From: Echria macrotheca
Taxonomy: Eukaryota > Ascomycota > Sordariomycetes > Sordariales > Schizotheciaceae
Length of the DNA: 64,000 bases
Reading direction: 5' to 3'
Assembly (NCBI GenBank): GCA_030411725.1
Contig: MU839835.1
Span: 992,001 to 1,056,000 of the forward strand
The notes under the pieces are model-generated. The model was not told where the DNA came from and made no database searches. It saw nothing but the letters and a program-made list of their open reading frames with translations. The translations under genes and the position numbers were made by a program. The first letter of the stretch is position 1; each line of letters begins with the position of its first letter. Of the stretch, positions 43,605-54,853 are shown piece by piece.

Positions 43605-46184
43605 CTTGGCTGTCGAGGATAGAAACCACAAGGGGTTATCGGATGGCCGGCCCTGGTCGAAAGAGGCAAGAAGTAAAACGAGATTAAGGAATATAAAGTT
43701 GTTCGTAAAAAGCGACCAGCGACGACGACCAGCGTTGTACAGAAGTGAAAACAGAAGGCAACGAAATCGAAACGGCCGCGACTGATGGCTAGAAACTATA
43801 CTGAGCACAGCTCGTGGTCGAAACAAACCACGAGAAAGTTGAGCGACGACTCTTGGTGGTGATCATATATACATTACCTCTCAGGGGGCTGGATACAAGT
43901 TGCCACGACGCCAAGCCGCCACTGTGCCCCGTCCCATGCCGCCGGTGAGCGATATATCGAGGCTATCGACATCGATGCGAATGCCAAGTCGGTCCTGTTG
44001 CTACTGCACGGGGTGTTGAGCGGCACTTGCCAAGAGCGTAGCTCGCCATGCTGCGAGCCCTTGAAACGCGGTTGACACTGGCCAACGGGGTTCAGATAGA
44101 GACAAGGCGGCGGTTGAAAGTCTAGATGGCCACTGCCCAGGGGCTGGGGAGTCGTGGAGTGGAGCAGAGAGGGAAGCGGAACTCGAGATCAGTCCAGGGA
44201 GCGAGGTCTTGGCAACAAGTTATAGCCCTCGAGAGTCGCCGCCGGCTGCGCCGTGAAGCGCCGGGGCTGACGGCCAATCGGGCTCATTGCGCGCACGGGG
44301 TAGGTTTTGGCCGGGACCGTCTTGTTTATTCAGAGTGTCGGGAGTTGGTGTTGAGACCTGCCAAGAGGTTTAACTTGTTCCAAGTGGCCAAGCCCCGCCC
44401 AGAAAAAGAAGCTTCAGTCCAAGCACCTCCCCACAAAAACACCCCCCGCTCCGCTGCGGATTTCCACAAAAAGCTTTCTTGGCCAACCAGAGACGGCCCT
44501 GCAGGGGGCTGCGACGGGAGAAATCTGGTGGCACAACGGCAAACCTCCGAGCTGCAGCATGGCATTCTGCTGCCCGCTGTTACAAAATCAGCATGGGCAA
44601 CTCTTCTCGACCACGGCGGGCTGCCGACGGCCCTCTGGGGAGATCATACAAGCGCCAAGAGCCGCTGTTGATCGCTTCTCCCGGTCCTCTGTCGCTCGAC
44701 AGTTGCACTCGGGTTAAAGCTACCAATCCTGTGCCGCTGCGTCTCGGTTTGAGCACTGAAGGTAACAGCAGCCGAGTACATAAATTTGCCTCCGCCAGGA
44801 ACTTCCCTCTTTACTGAAACGGCCCCCCCTTGCCGCATCGACTTGCACCTCGAAAGCTGACTCGGCCAGAACAACCTCATCCATGAAATGGTCAAAGCTA
44901 GGCCGTCCTGGTCTCCATGTGGGTCCTTGCACCTGTCTGACGTGAATGAGACAGCAGGCAAAGCAACAAGTCATTATGCTTGTCCTTGACGGCCTGCTGG
45001 GTACGAGGATTGGCCTGACCGAGCTTGATAAATCGGTTGGTTGAATAGACGGCCGTGGAGCTGGCCTGGGGAAAGCTTCAGCGTGCCGCCGTTGTTTGCT
45101 GGGACGCCAACGTCACATACTCCAGTGAGGGGATGCTTCCAGCCATTGAGGGCGTTGTGCCATGCGGCTTCGACCGAGGGTGGGCCGCAACTACCTGAGT
45201 TTGAATGCCTTGCTCGCAGCTGTGCTGCTCGAAGAGCCGGGACACCGTGGATTTCCAGACGGTTTCCCAGCGCGTCCAGAAACACTATTTCGGGTGCCGC
45301 ACCTGACTGATCGCCTTCTTGGCCGCAATGCCCGGTCGGCGCTTGACATTTTGGCCAAGAGGGCATCCTATATGCTGATCTGGTGAGTGATATGGAAGCA
45401 TCTGAACCATTCGTCGAACCAATACCAATCTGTCAAGGAGTTTGCTCGATGGAAATTTTTTGTCATTGGTTGCGTTGCATGACACGGGAGATCACTGAGA
45501 ACCCACTCGTGATTATCTGTCTCGAGAACCTGAGCAAACTTGACCCCCACAGGCTGAGTGATGGATCGTGGTAGCCCTGCCACATAACAAGCTCCCCCAT
45601 GGCTGAACTGGTGGTGGAGGAAACCCCATGAAGTCTTGTTCTCGCTTTTCCCCGATGCTTCATCTTGCGACGATGCTGGCCTTGGCTGAGTAGCACAGCT
45701 TGGTTGTTGTCCATCGAAGACGCGAAGAGGACCAGTAGTGGAGCTGTCTAGGATTAGACTGGGGGTTTGGGCGATTCTCTGGGGTAGCATCATTACCATG
45801 GTCTGGTCTTAGACTTCAGGGCAATACCATACTGATGGCCATTAAAAACAAGCTTGAGGTGGTGTTGCTTGTATCTGTCTTGAATCCCCGGGGATGTTGC
45901 CTCGCCAGCGCTGTCGGACAATCCAGCTTGAATATCAGTGGATTGGTCTCATTGAGGCACCTTAAGGTTCCTTTGTTGCTCATAGCTACTGTGAAGCCCT
46001 AGATGGGTCGGAGACTCGAGGTCGAGGGCAGACTCTGATCACGACGAGCAGATGTGGGCAAGTGCGGAGTACCAACGGTCTGGTAAGTCGAAACAGGGCA
46101 CGTAAAGATTACTCTTTACATGAACCCAGAACCCGAAGTCAAAGGAAAACTACTCATAGAAGAGGGCACAAAAAAGAATGTTTT
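43605..46184. other. Intergenic region
   Basis: 2.6 kb between the start of the secreted dibasic-site protein and the tRNA gene. Frames at 44126-44671 (+), 44974-45366 (-) and 45368-45799 (-) have no domain I recognise and are not supported as genes. Confidence 0.4.
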
Positions 46185-46268
46185 GCACGAGCCGAGATTC
46201 GAACTCGGGTCCCTTGCTATTCAACAGAAGTTGGGAAGCAAGAATTCTAACCTCTGAACTACTCGTGC
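46185..46268 (-). tRNA. tRNA-Gly(CCC) with a 13-nt intron
   Basis: Cloverleaf on the minus strand. The acceptor arm is GCACGAG/CTCGTGC, the D-arm TTCAGAGGTTAGAA, the anticodon stem CTTGC/GCAAG with loop TTCCCA plus A, and the T-arm CCGAG-TTCGAAT-CTCGG. The anticodon CCC occupies 46235-46233. A 13-nt intron (46231-46219) sits one base 3' of the anticodon, the canonical position. The mature length of 71 is normal for tRNA-Gly. A T6 run follows on the minus strand (46175-46170), matching a Pol III terminator. Internal A and B boxes are intact. Confidence 0.92.
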
Positions 46269-46824
46269 TTTGACTGCTGGATGTTCGTAGGCTAACTATT
46301 CCGTCATATAGATAATAATTGCGTTGGCGTGTTTGATACCGGTGTTTGGCTGTATTCGGTAGGTGGTGAAAGCCCCAACAGTAACGCGATATTGTCATGA
46401 ATTTGCGACAGAGCACACTCGAGTGGAAGCTGGTCTGGCAGGTGGAGTGGTGACAGATATCAAGCTCTGGTCAAAGTTGTATGCGCCATTGAGCATCTTT
46501 GTACTTGCCACAGACCCACATGTATGTTTTCCATCTCTTTTGTGGACATTGATAGGATCGCAAGATGCATTCAGACACGCGCCAAGAGACAAATGCGCGT
46601 TGCGATCGGAACGTGTCGGGTGTGCCACGCGAAGCCACGTGATATAGCGCCAGGGACCAGACCCAAGGGCCACCAAGAAGTCCGTGCACGGAAGCTCGGA
46701 TGCGAAGTTTTTGGGAGCCAAATTTTCCCGAACCATCTCATGTTCACTGCTGAATATCCACAGACTTGTTGATACCACTTTCCGCTCCTTTTGTTCGCTT
46801 TCGGGTTTCGGGTCACTTTTCAAA
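46269..46824. other. Intergenic region, tRNA upstream flank and TUF1 promoter
   Basis: 556 bases between the tRNA-Gly gene (-) and TUF1 (+), head to head. No further gene seen. Confidence 0.5.
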
Positions 46825-48211
46825 ATGGCGACGTCTTTGCGGTCGATTGCGCCGTTCCTACGGACTGCGCGGTACTCTTTCAGACAAAACACAAACCCCC
46901 TCGTCTCGCTTCAGAGGCAAACCAGATCCCCAATTGTCAACATCGCAAGGACATACGCCGTCTTTGAGCGGACCAAGCCCCATGTGAACATCGGTAAGCT
47001 CCTATGTCTTCCAATTGAGCACCCGACTTCTAACATTGCTGCGCCCAGGCACCATCGGCCACGTCGATCACGGAAAGACCACCCTCTCTGCCGCCATCAC
47101 CAAGAGACAGGCCGACAAGGGCCTGGCCAACTTCTTGGACTATGGCTCGATCGACAAGGCGCCCGAAGAGCGGAAGCGTGGTATCACCATTTCCACGGCT
47201 CACATCGAGTACGCGACCGATAACCGCCACTACTCCCACGTCGACTGTCCTGGCCACGCCGATTACATCAAGAACATGATTACGGGTGCCGCCCAGATGG
47301 ATGGCGCCATCATTGTGGTCGCTGCCTCGGACGGACAGATGCCCCAGACCCGTGAGCACTTGCTTCTGGCTCGCCAGGTCGGTATCCAGAAGGTCGTGGT
47401 TTTCGTCAACAAGGTCGATGCTCTGGAGGACCCTGAGATGTTGGAGCTTGTCGAGATGGAGATGCGTGAGCTGCTGAGCAGCTATGGATTTGATGGCGAC
47501 GAGACCCCGGTCATCATGGGCTCGGCCCTCTGTGCGCTCGAGAACAAGCGCCCTGAAATTGGCGAGACCAAGATCGACGAGCTCCTTAAGGCTGTTGATG
47601 AGTGGATCCCAACTCCTCAGCGGGACACTGAGAAGCCCTTCCTCATGTCGGTCGAGGATGTATTCTCCATCTCGGGCCGTGGTACCGTCGTCTCTGGTCG
47701 CGTTGAGCGCGGTCTGCTGACCAAGGATTCGGATGTCGAGCTCGTCGGCAAGGGAGACGAGGTCATCAAGACCAAGGTCACGGATATCGAGACCTTCAAG
47801 AAGTCATGCAACGAGTCCATTGCTGGTGACAATTCTGGTCTCCTTCTCCGTGGTATCCGCCGCGAGGATGTCAAGAGAGGTATGGTCGTTGTCAAGCCGG
47901 GTACCGTCAAGGCGCACACCAAGTTCCTCATCTCCCTCTACGTCCTCAAGAAGGAGGAGGGTGGCCGTCACACTCCCTTCGGCAACAACTACCGCCCCCA
48001 GATGTATGTCCGGTCCGCCGACGAGGCCTGCAGCCTCCACTTCCCCGAGGAGGTCGAGGATGCCGCCACGAAGCTGGTCATGCCTGGCGACAACACCGAG
48101 ATGGTCGCCACCCTCAACGCTCCTCTTGCCATTGAGACCGGACAGCGCATCACCATCCGCGAGGGTGGCCGGACTGTCGCCACCGGAATTGTCACCCGGA
48201 TCATCAACTAA
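46825..48211 (+). CDS. TUF1: Mitochondrial translation elongation factor Tu
   Basis: Exons 46825-46993 and 47049-48211 give 443 residues. It delivers aminoacyl-tRNA to the mitochondrial ribosome with GTP hydrolysis. The N-terminus (about 1-45) is Arg/Ser-rich and acid-free, a typical matrix-targeting presequence, before [25 protein letters not shown] (P-loop). Other G motifs are RGITI, DCPGHADYIKNMITGAAQMDG, NKVD and GSALCALE. Domains 2 and 3 follow (FLMSVEDVFSISGRGTVVSGRVERG, FGNNYRPQMYVR) to the TRIIN end. The single intron splits the Gly codon directly ahead of the P-loop. Confidence 0.97.
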
Positions 48212-49062
48212 GCTATGGAGAGCTCCCTTGAGAACGGGCTGTTGTCGGCTTGAGCGGGATACAGTTATGTCCTTGGTTTCATAAACGGGCGGGTTTGGCA
48301 AGGAGTTGAAAAGTGTACGACGGGGTTTTGGTTGTTGACGATTCATGCATGTATTTCTGAGAACCCATCCCGAGCCGCCCATGTACATTGTCTGAGGGCT
48401 CACTGATCTCCTCTCTTCTCTTCCAGCATTGTCTTCATAGTTCTGTAGTATAGACGAGATGTACAAGACAATAATAGAGGTCGGCCAAACGGTCCTTGAG
48501 TAATGGAACACCTGGTTCTTGTCGATGCATTACACCTAGGAGTAAGGAAGAACACGATGCTGAGATACCGATCCCATCCCAATCTCCTGGGTACCAGGTA
48601 CAAGGGATTGGATTGGATAATTCATCCTGCAAGTGCTCAGTCGTCCCCCGTAAACGCTCCAAGTTCCATATCACATGGTCGCGCAATCATTCTTTCACAA
48701 GCCTCTATTGCACTGTACCATGATATAGGCAGAAACCGCCAGGCCCAGTTCAATATTTCCCTTCCGAAGTCAAACCCATGAACTCCGCTCTAAGCCAGCA
48801 CCACTCCCGCCGCCGCCCCATTTGCCATTTCACAAGAAACCAGACCGGCGGGGATTTTCGTATCGGCCTAAAGAATGCTGCTGTCGTCCGTCGTTGCTTG
48901 ATGTTTCTTCATTCGGAATTGGATGTCTTGCCCTCTCTTCCCGTTCCGTTTCAAAAAAAAACCAATATCGACCTTGTCTTGCTTCTTCTTTTCCCTTCTC
49001 ATCCTAGTCCTTCCCCCGCTCGTCGTCCCTTGGCTCGCTCTCGCTCGATGAAACGGGATGAT
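48212..49062. other. Intergenic region (tail to tail)
   Basis: 850 bases between TUF1 (+) and RPS29 (-) holding both 3' UTRs. Nothing else recognised. Confidence 0.5.
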
Positions 49063-49438
49063 TTACCGGTGCTATTGGGAGAATGTTAGTTTCGTAGCTT
49101 CGGGGGGAAGAAGAATGTTTCGGAGGTGTTGTTGGAGGAGGAAGGAAGGAAGGAAGGAAGGAAAAACGGACCTTGACGAAGCCAATGTCGGCCGACTTCT
49201 CGCGGAAGCACTGACGGCAGATGTTGAGGCCGTACTTGCGGATCAGACCGGCGGTGTGGGTGCAGACACGGCTGTTTAATTTTCGAAGAAGAATCCCGTT
49301 AGCAAAACAAATCTTCTCCACTATTACCAGCTCTGTTTGGCCGTTTGAAGATGCTGCCGGGTGGTGTCCTCCTTACCAGGCGCGAGAGCCCTTGCCATAG
49401 TTGCGCGGGCGCGAGTTCCAGACAGATTCGTGAGACAT
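49063..49438 (-). CDS. RPS29: 40S ribosomal protein S29 (uS14)
   Basis: Exons 49438-49377, 49271-49172 and 49071-49063 give 56 residues. It is a zinc-binding small-subunit protein: Cys21, Cys24, Cys39 and Cys42 form the zinc site (SRACRVC and NICRQC). MSHESVWNSRPRNYGKGSR and LIRKYGLNICRQCFREKSADIGFVKHR match the near-invariant eukaryotic family. The last exon has only nine bases (His, Arg and stop), a microexon easily missed by annotation; without it the protein lacks its conserved HR end. Intron 2 contains a GGAA tetranucleotide run. The gene is divergent from the PDI gene. Confidence 0.96.
49139..49164 (+). repeat. (GGAA)n tetranucleotide repeat in RPS29 intron 2
   Basis: About six GGAA units on the + strand, just inside the donor end of the second RPS29 intron. 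Confidence 0.85.
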
Positions 49439-49987
49439 TTTGAGAGATTTGTCGATGTGAGCGACGGATTGATGTCGTGAGAAAGGTGCGGGTTGTCGTC
49501 GGCGGACTGCGTCGGTGTTGGTTGATTTTTGGCGGTCGGAGCGGCTTCAAATCCTGGAGATTTTTCTGTGCGGGCGGGCGGAACCTGCCAGGGCTAGATT
49601 TTGTGGTGTGGCTGAAGTGGGGAGGGGACAAATGCCTGTGGCTGATCCGATAAAAGCTTATCGAAGCACCGTTGGTTAGCGAAAGCGCTGCGGCTAAAGT
49701 GGGAGTGCAGTGAAACACGCCCGGCAAGGGGCACAATATGCGGGGGAGCTCTCTGGCAATTCGCGGCAGTGGCAGAGCAAAGGGTGAGCTCAGCCAACGG
49801 ACAAAGTGGCATCTTTTTCATCGATTTCAAAGCAACAATCGCCACATTCTTGTTGTTATTGAGCCGGATCTCTTGCCAGCTCCTGGAGACACTCTTATTC
49901 TCTCTATCAACCTTGCGAATTGCTCTTTTCTTATACCTCGACCGTTAATTCGAGCCATTGACGTTGTTTTCTCGCTTCCAGGCCGCC
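49439..49987. promoter_or_regulatory. Bidirectional promoter region RPS29/PDI
   Basis: 549 bases between the divergent start codons of RPS29 (-) and the PDI gene (+). The PDI side has a CT-rich leader and a TGACG core (ATTGACGTTG near 49958); whether that is a UPR or CRE-type site is unknown. Confidence 0.4.
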
Positions 49988-51131
49988 ATGCTTCTCAAGA
50001 GCTTCGTGGTCGCAGGCCTGACTGCCGCTGCAGCAGCCAAATCGGCCGTTATCGACCTTATCCCTTCCAACTTTGACGACGTCGTCTTAAAGTCGGGGAC
50101 GCCCACGCTTGTCGAATTTTTCGCTCCGTGGTGCGGCCACTGCAAGAACCTCGCCCCCGTCTACGAGGAGCTTGCCGCGAACTACGAGTATGCGAAGGAC
50201 AAGGTTCAGATCGCAAAGGTCGACGCCGACGCCGAGAAGTCGCTCGGCAAGCGCTTCGGTATCCAGGGTTTCCCTACGCTAAAGTGGTTCGACGGCAAGA
50301 GCGATGAGCCAACAGACTACAGCGGCAAACGCGATCTCGATTCGCTCAGCGATTTCATCTTCGAGAAGACTGGCGTCAGGACGAAGAAGAAGGCTTCGGC
50401 TCCCCAGCATGTGACAATGCTCACGGATGCCACCTTCAAGAAGACGATTGGCGACAAGCACGTCTTCGTTGCCTTCACTGCGCCGTGGTGCGGCCGTATG
50501 TTCCTCTGACTCCTTTGAGTCTCGCCTGTTCTCCGCTAACCAATGCGCTCCAGACTGCAAGAACCTCGCCCCTACCTGGGAAGAGCTGGCCCTGACCTTT
50601 GCCAACGAGCCCGATGTTGTCATTGCCAAGGTCGACGCTGAGGCTGACAACAGCAAGAGGACGGCGGCGGACAATGGCGTCAAGTCGTACCCCACCATCA
50701 AGTTCTTCCCCAAGGGAAGCACCGAGGGTATTGACTACGATGGCGGCCGCTCCGAGTCTGACTTTGTCGAGTTCCTCAACATCAAGACCGGCACTCACCG
50801 TGTCGCTGGTGGCGGTCTCGATGAGGACGCCGGCACCATTGAGATTCTTGATGATGTCGTTGCCAAGTATATTGCTGGTACCTCGCTTGCCGAGGCGGCT
50901 GCAGAGGCGAAGAAAGCTGCTGCGGGTCTGAAGGGCCAGTTCGCCGAGTACTACCTGCGTGTTTTCGAGAAACTCAGCAAGAACGAGGGCTACGTCACCA
51001 AGGAGCTGAAGCGTCTTGAGGGAATCGTCGCCAAGCCTGGTCTTGCTTCCAGCAAGCTGGATGAGCTCACCAGCAAGGTCAACATCCTCCGCAAGTTCGC
51101 CGAGAAGTTTGAGGGCAAGGACGAGCTCTAG
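49988..51131 (+). CDS. ER protein disulfide isomerase with two thioredoxin domains (ERp38-like)
   Basis: Exons 49988-50495 and 50554-51131 give 361 residues. It forms and rearranges disulfides in the ER lumen. After a signal peptide (1-18) come two thioredoxin domains, each with APWCGHC (first CGHC at 49-52, second at 168-171), then a helical C-terminal domain (KGQFAEYYLRVFEKLSKNEGYVTKEL) of the ERp29-C/D type. This a-a'-D architecture matches the fungal ERp38/PDI-related family, not classical PDI. It ends EGKDEL, an HDEL/KDEL-type retention signal. The intron interrupts the second active-site codon group exactly between CG and HC. Confidence 0.93.
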
Positions 51132-51403
51132 GTTTGCTGAAGGAGAAGTGGTTGTTTTTGGCACGGAAAACCGGGGGGCTGGTGGACTAGATATGCATGT
51201 AATCGCTAGATATATGCCGTAGGTCGCGGATGACGGCGTGGATGTATGATGATTTTGCTAGTTCAAGTTAAGCGGGACAGGCGTTTGAGAGAGTCGGCCT
51301 TCTTCAACTAAGTGTTCGATAATTGTGCATGTGTACAAGTCCGTGGGCCCGTTTAATTTCTTAATTCACTGTCTCGCCTTTAGGGTCTTGAAGACTCGCC
51401 CCG

Positions 51404-51737
51404 TCAGTTACCCGCTGAGTTCTTATCCCTATTTGCGTTGAGTTGGGCTTCAAGGTTATCCAACCGCCGCGACATCTCATCCACTTTATATGTTAGCTAG
51501 CTTGCGGTTGGGGCGACTTCTCCGAGCTGGCTCACTCTTTGCGAATATCTCGCTTGACACGCCGGCAAACTTGTTTGAGAGGCTATTTAGGAGCTCCTCC
51601 AGTTGCGCCGTGAGTTCGGCACGAGCATCGTCCCCCGAAGTCTGCAGGTTTAGACTGTAAGCCTAGCGCGGCACTCTGAAATAGGAATAGGTACATACAT
51701 TTGCCTGTGACTGGCTGGAATTCGCGTTCGATGCCAT
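51404..51737 (-). CDS. HSBP1-like coiled-coil protein (heat shock factor binding protein 1)
   Basis: Exons 51737-51699, 51641-51536 and 51483-51404 give 74 residues, too short and fragmented for simple ORF finding. It contains an amphipathic coiled coil (LTAQLEELLNSLSNKFAGVSSEIFAKMDEMSRRLDNLEAQL, heptads of Leu/Ile/Phe/Met) matching the core of HSBP1, which includes an MDEMSxRLDxLE stretch. In animals HSBP1 binds HSF1 trimers and the WASH complex; the fungal role is unclear. Splice sites GTATGT/TGCAG and GTGAGC/ATAAAG keep the frame and the family match. It is divergent from the Dsc E3 ligase gene. Confidence 0.85.
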
Positions 51738-52255
51738 TGGTTTCAGCTTCAAAGGATGAGCTGCGCTGAGTGAAGCTTCTGGGGAGGTCTGACACGTGAC
51801 TCGGGCCACGCGCGTGCTTGTCTTCTGGATGGTCTGGCCGAACTTGTTGATCAGAATAGCGTACTTCAGGAGGCCAAGAAGTGGCAAGAAACGCTTCAAT
51901 TTTGGATGATGATGGCGGATGGAAAACGCACACCAACTAACAATATTTATCCCCTGCGCCGTTGCCAAACGCTCCTGCCGATGTTGGGTGTTTGCTACAG
52001 TGTGGTGTTTTGGGGCGGGCGGGAATGCACTGTGCGGAAGGCAGCGGCCGGAAAGTGGGCCCGAATCTCGCCTCACTTCCAAGTGGCACTCGCGGCTTCA
52101 CTGCATGCCTTCTTCATCGCCTAACTTTGGCAACTTCATGCTCGAATCAGCAAAACATCAACGCGACCAGGCTTCTAGCGCAGGACTGATGGATTAAATC
52201 AGCTGCACATGAGACAACGATGGTCTCAATAATATCCTAAGGCTAGTTTGACGCG
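51738..52255. promoter_or_regulatory. Shared promoter region HSBP1-like / Dsc E3 ligase
   Basis: 518 bases between divergent start codons. No element was recognised with confidence. Confidence 0.35.
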
Positions 52256-54853
52256 ATGCCTCCTCCGCAGCATCAGGACAACTCGGCCCGGCTCCTCTTC
52301 TTGATCCTGCTCATCTGGTTCTGGCTCACGCCCGACACCGGACCCGTGCTGATTTCCGGTCCCTCTCTGGCCGCCACCCGCCTTCAGCGTCAGAGACAGG
52401 CTCATGGCGTTCTCAACACCACCAAATGGGGCGACTTCTCTCCGCGCCAAAACGATGACCCCCAAGGTACCATGTCTCGCTACCTGAACCTGACCGGCTT
52501 CCGCGAGGACGACGGCTACGGCTGGGTAGACTTTGGGAACTTCAGAGACCGCTGCCACGAGTGGAGTCGGAATGCTTTGTCGCCCGCCAACCCTGATGAC
52601 TGGAATCGACCTGGGCCGGCACAGTTCCCATGGAAGAACGTCACGGGGAGGGTTCACGGAGAATGGGTGCGACGTCCGGGGACTGGGATACAGCAGGCCG
52701 CTAGTTACAACCTGACGGAAATCGCGCCGGGGATCAACTGGCAGGGCGGCCATGGTGACTGGGGCAGGAATGTCACGGGTGCTCACGGCAAGATCGCGAT
52801 TCACCTCGAGGAGTACGACACAACCGCCGAGTACGTGGAGGAGATGGAAGACAAGGAGGATTTGCGGTCGGCGTCGGTCGTGCGGGAGACGGCGGCTTAT
52901 GTTTTGGTGCAAGATGAGGCAGACGACGCCACGGCGTGGAATATGCGACTTCACGGCGTCCACTGGCCGCGCCAGGGCGCCATCCTCCTCACGACCACGA
53001 GCGAAAAGTTTGCCGGCATCTTTGGGCTGCCGCATCTGTCGCCAGGTGCCGACTTTTTCCAATCGAGCCAGAAGCTCTTGAATGTCACCCTGGACCAGGT
53101 TCTACAAAAGAGGGAGCGTGCTAGGTTTACGGACCCAACTAACCCTTGGACTTCCCTCGTTGAAGGCTCTGAAGACCCATGGGCCGTGACGCCGCACTGC
53201 GAGTACATCATGTACCTGCAGCTGTATCCGCTAGATCCCCACGACACGGTGCTGAATAATTACAACAATCATGCGCGTGAAGGATTCGGTGGGCTGCTCG
53301 ATGAGATGGAAAAGGAGCTCCGATTTCCATCGGGTGCCCCGATCAAGAGGATACCGGACCTTCACATGTCCCTCGTGGCATGGTCTCCAGATTGTGGATA
53401 CTTTCTGGAATCAAAGGGGCCGCCACATTTTCCAGCCGTCGACGGAGAGCACCTCGCCGGGCCAAAGGAGGAGGTATATCTCTACCAAGTCAAGACTTGG
53501 CTTTTGGCTCTGGCAGCCGTATACATTGGGCAGATATGGCTTCTGAAGGCGCAGATGAAGGAGACGTGTACTCCATCTACTATCGGTCGGGTGAGCTTCT
53601 ACACCGCAGGCCTCATGCTGCTGGCCGACGGCATCATTTTCACTGTTGCTTTAACGTTGAGTTTGGCAGACTCCAACATGTTCCTTGCATGTCTGCTGGT
53701 GACCTTTGCCAGCTTCATGTCTATGGTCATCGGCGGGACGTTTCTCTCGGACGTCTACCGGATCCAGGAGCCAGAGAGGAGGAGCCGGGAGCGCAACCGT
53801 GGGCAGGAAGGGGGTGGTAGTTCTAGTGCCGGCACGGCTCCGGGAACGACTCAGAGCGATTCTCTCCCTCGTCCCGCGACCGCTGAGCCTCCTCGCCCGG
53901 CCTCGCCTCCCATTATAATACCGTCAGATCAAGACATCGATGCAGAGATCGCAGAGGTCGCTGCCGCAGCTGCAGCAGTGCCCACTCCAGCCGCCACGGG
54001 CACAATGACTACTCCGCGACCGCCACAGGTGATGACATTTGCCTCCATCACAGGCCGTTTCGTCATCACCGGCATTGTCATTATACTACTAAGTGCCTCG
54101 GCGTCTTCGTGGGCTGCGCCAATCCGGGCCTTTTATACCAACACGCTCGCCTTCATTTACCTCTCGCTGTGGATACCGCAGATCTGGCGCAACATCCAGC
54201 GGAATAGTCGACGAGCTTTTGCTTGGAGATTCATGATTGGACAGTCAGCACTGCGTCTTGCGCCTTTTGCCTATTTCTACCTACACAAGAACAACATCCT
54301 CTTTGCCGAGCCCGACTGGCGAACGTTTTGCTTCTTGGTCGGCTGGCTGTGGGTACAGTTATGGATTCTGGCGTTCCAAGATGTTCTCGGTCCCCGATTC
54401 GGGATACCAGCATCATGGGCGCCCGAAGCCTGGGACTACCACCCGATACTGCGCGAAGATAACGTCGAAGCCGGTGGTTTGCCAATCGGCCTTGTGGGCA
54501 GCTTCAACGAGAGTGCGCCAGGCTCGCCGGTTCTCGAGCGTGCGAGGTCATACTCGGCCGGGGCGGCAGATGCCGGCGAGGGAACTAGGGGTCGGGAGAG
54601 GGACAAGGACCGAGAAAGGAAGGGCATGCATATCCGTTCCATCGACTGCGCCATCTGCCGGGAGGTGCTGGAAGTACCGGTGGTCAAGGCTGGGGCGGCG
54701 GATCCGACAGGGGGTGGCGTCGCCGGGGTGCTTGCGAGGAGAGCATACATGGTGACGCCGTGTCGACATATATTTCATACGAAATGCTTGGAAGGGTGGT
54801 TGCGGTTCCGACTGCAGTGTCCGATATGTAGAGAGGAGCTGCCGCCTTTGTAA
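52256..54853 (+). CDS. Golgi/endosomal Dsc complex RING E3 ubiquitin ligase (Tul1/DscA type)
   Basis: Single exon, 865 residues. A cleavable or anchoring N-terminal hydrophobic segment (LLFLILLIWFWL) is followed by a large luminal domain with several Asn-X-Thr sites (about 40-410). Multiple membrane segments come next (LLALAAVYIGQIWLL, AGLMLLADGIIFTVALTL, FLACLLVTFASFMSMVIG, then a Ser/Pro/Ala-rich cytosolic loop and further helices at about 610-720). The C-terminus is a RING-H2 finger (DCAICREVLE, then TPCRHIFHTKCLEGWLRFRLQCPICREELPPL). This layout is Tul1/DscA, which with other Dsc subunits ubiquitinates membrane proteins and, in many fungi, activates SREBP. The intronless state over 2.6 kb is notable. 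Confidence 0.93.
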   Translation: MPPPQHQDNSARLLFLILLIWFWLTPDTGPVLISGPSLAATRLQRQRQAHGVLNTTKWGDFSPRQNDDPQGTMSRYLNLTGFREDDGYGWVDFGNFRDRCHEWSRNALSPANPDDWNRPGPAQFPWKNVTGRVHGEWVRRPGTGIQQAASYNLTEIAPGINWQGGHGDWGRNVTGAHGKIAIHLEEYDTTAEYVEEMEDKEDLRSASVVRETAAYVLVQDEADDATAWNMRLHGVHWPRQGAILLTTTSEKFAGIFGLPHLSPGADFFQSSQKLLNVTLDQVLQKRERARFTDPTNPWTSLVEGSEDPWAVTPHCEYIMYLQLYPLDPHDTVLNNYNNHAREGFGGLLDEMEKELRFPSGAPIKRIPDLHMSLVAWSPDCGYFLESKGPPHFPAVDGEHLAGPKEEVYLYQVKTWLLALAAVYIGQIWLLKAQMKETCTPSTIGRVSFYTAGLMLLADGIIFTVALTLSLADSNMFLACLLVTFASFMSMVIGGTFLSDVYRIQEPERRSRERNRGQEGGGSSSAGTAPGTTQSDSLPRPATAEPPRPASPPIIIPSDQDIDAEIAEVAAAAAAVPTPAATGTMTTPRPPQVMTFASITGRFVITGIVIILLSASASSWAAPIRAFYTNTLAFIYLSLWIPQIWRNIQRNSRRAFAWRFMIGQSALRLAPFAYFYLHKNNILFAEPDWRTFCFLVGWLWVQLWILAFQDVLGPRFGIPASWAPEAWDYHPILREDNVEAGGLPIGLVGSFNESAPGSPVLERARSYSAGAADAGEGTRGRERDKDRERKGMHIRSIDCAICREVLEVPVVKAGAADPTGGGVAGVLARRAYMVTPCRHIFHTKCLEGWLRFRLQCPICREELPPL

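Noticed and set aside
44974..45366. 130-codon minus-strand frame, with neighbouring frames at 44126-44671 and 45368-45799
   Set aside because: No recognisable domain or splice partners. Left as intergenic.
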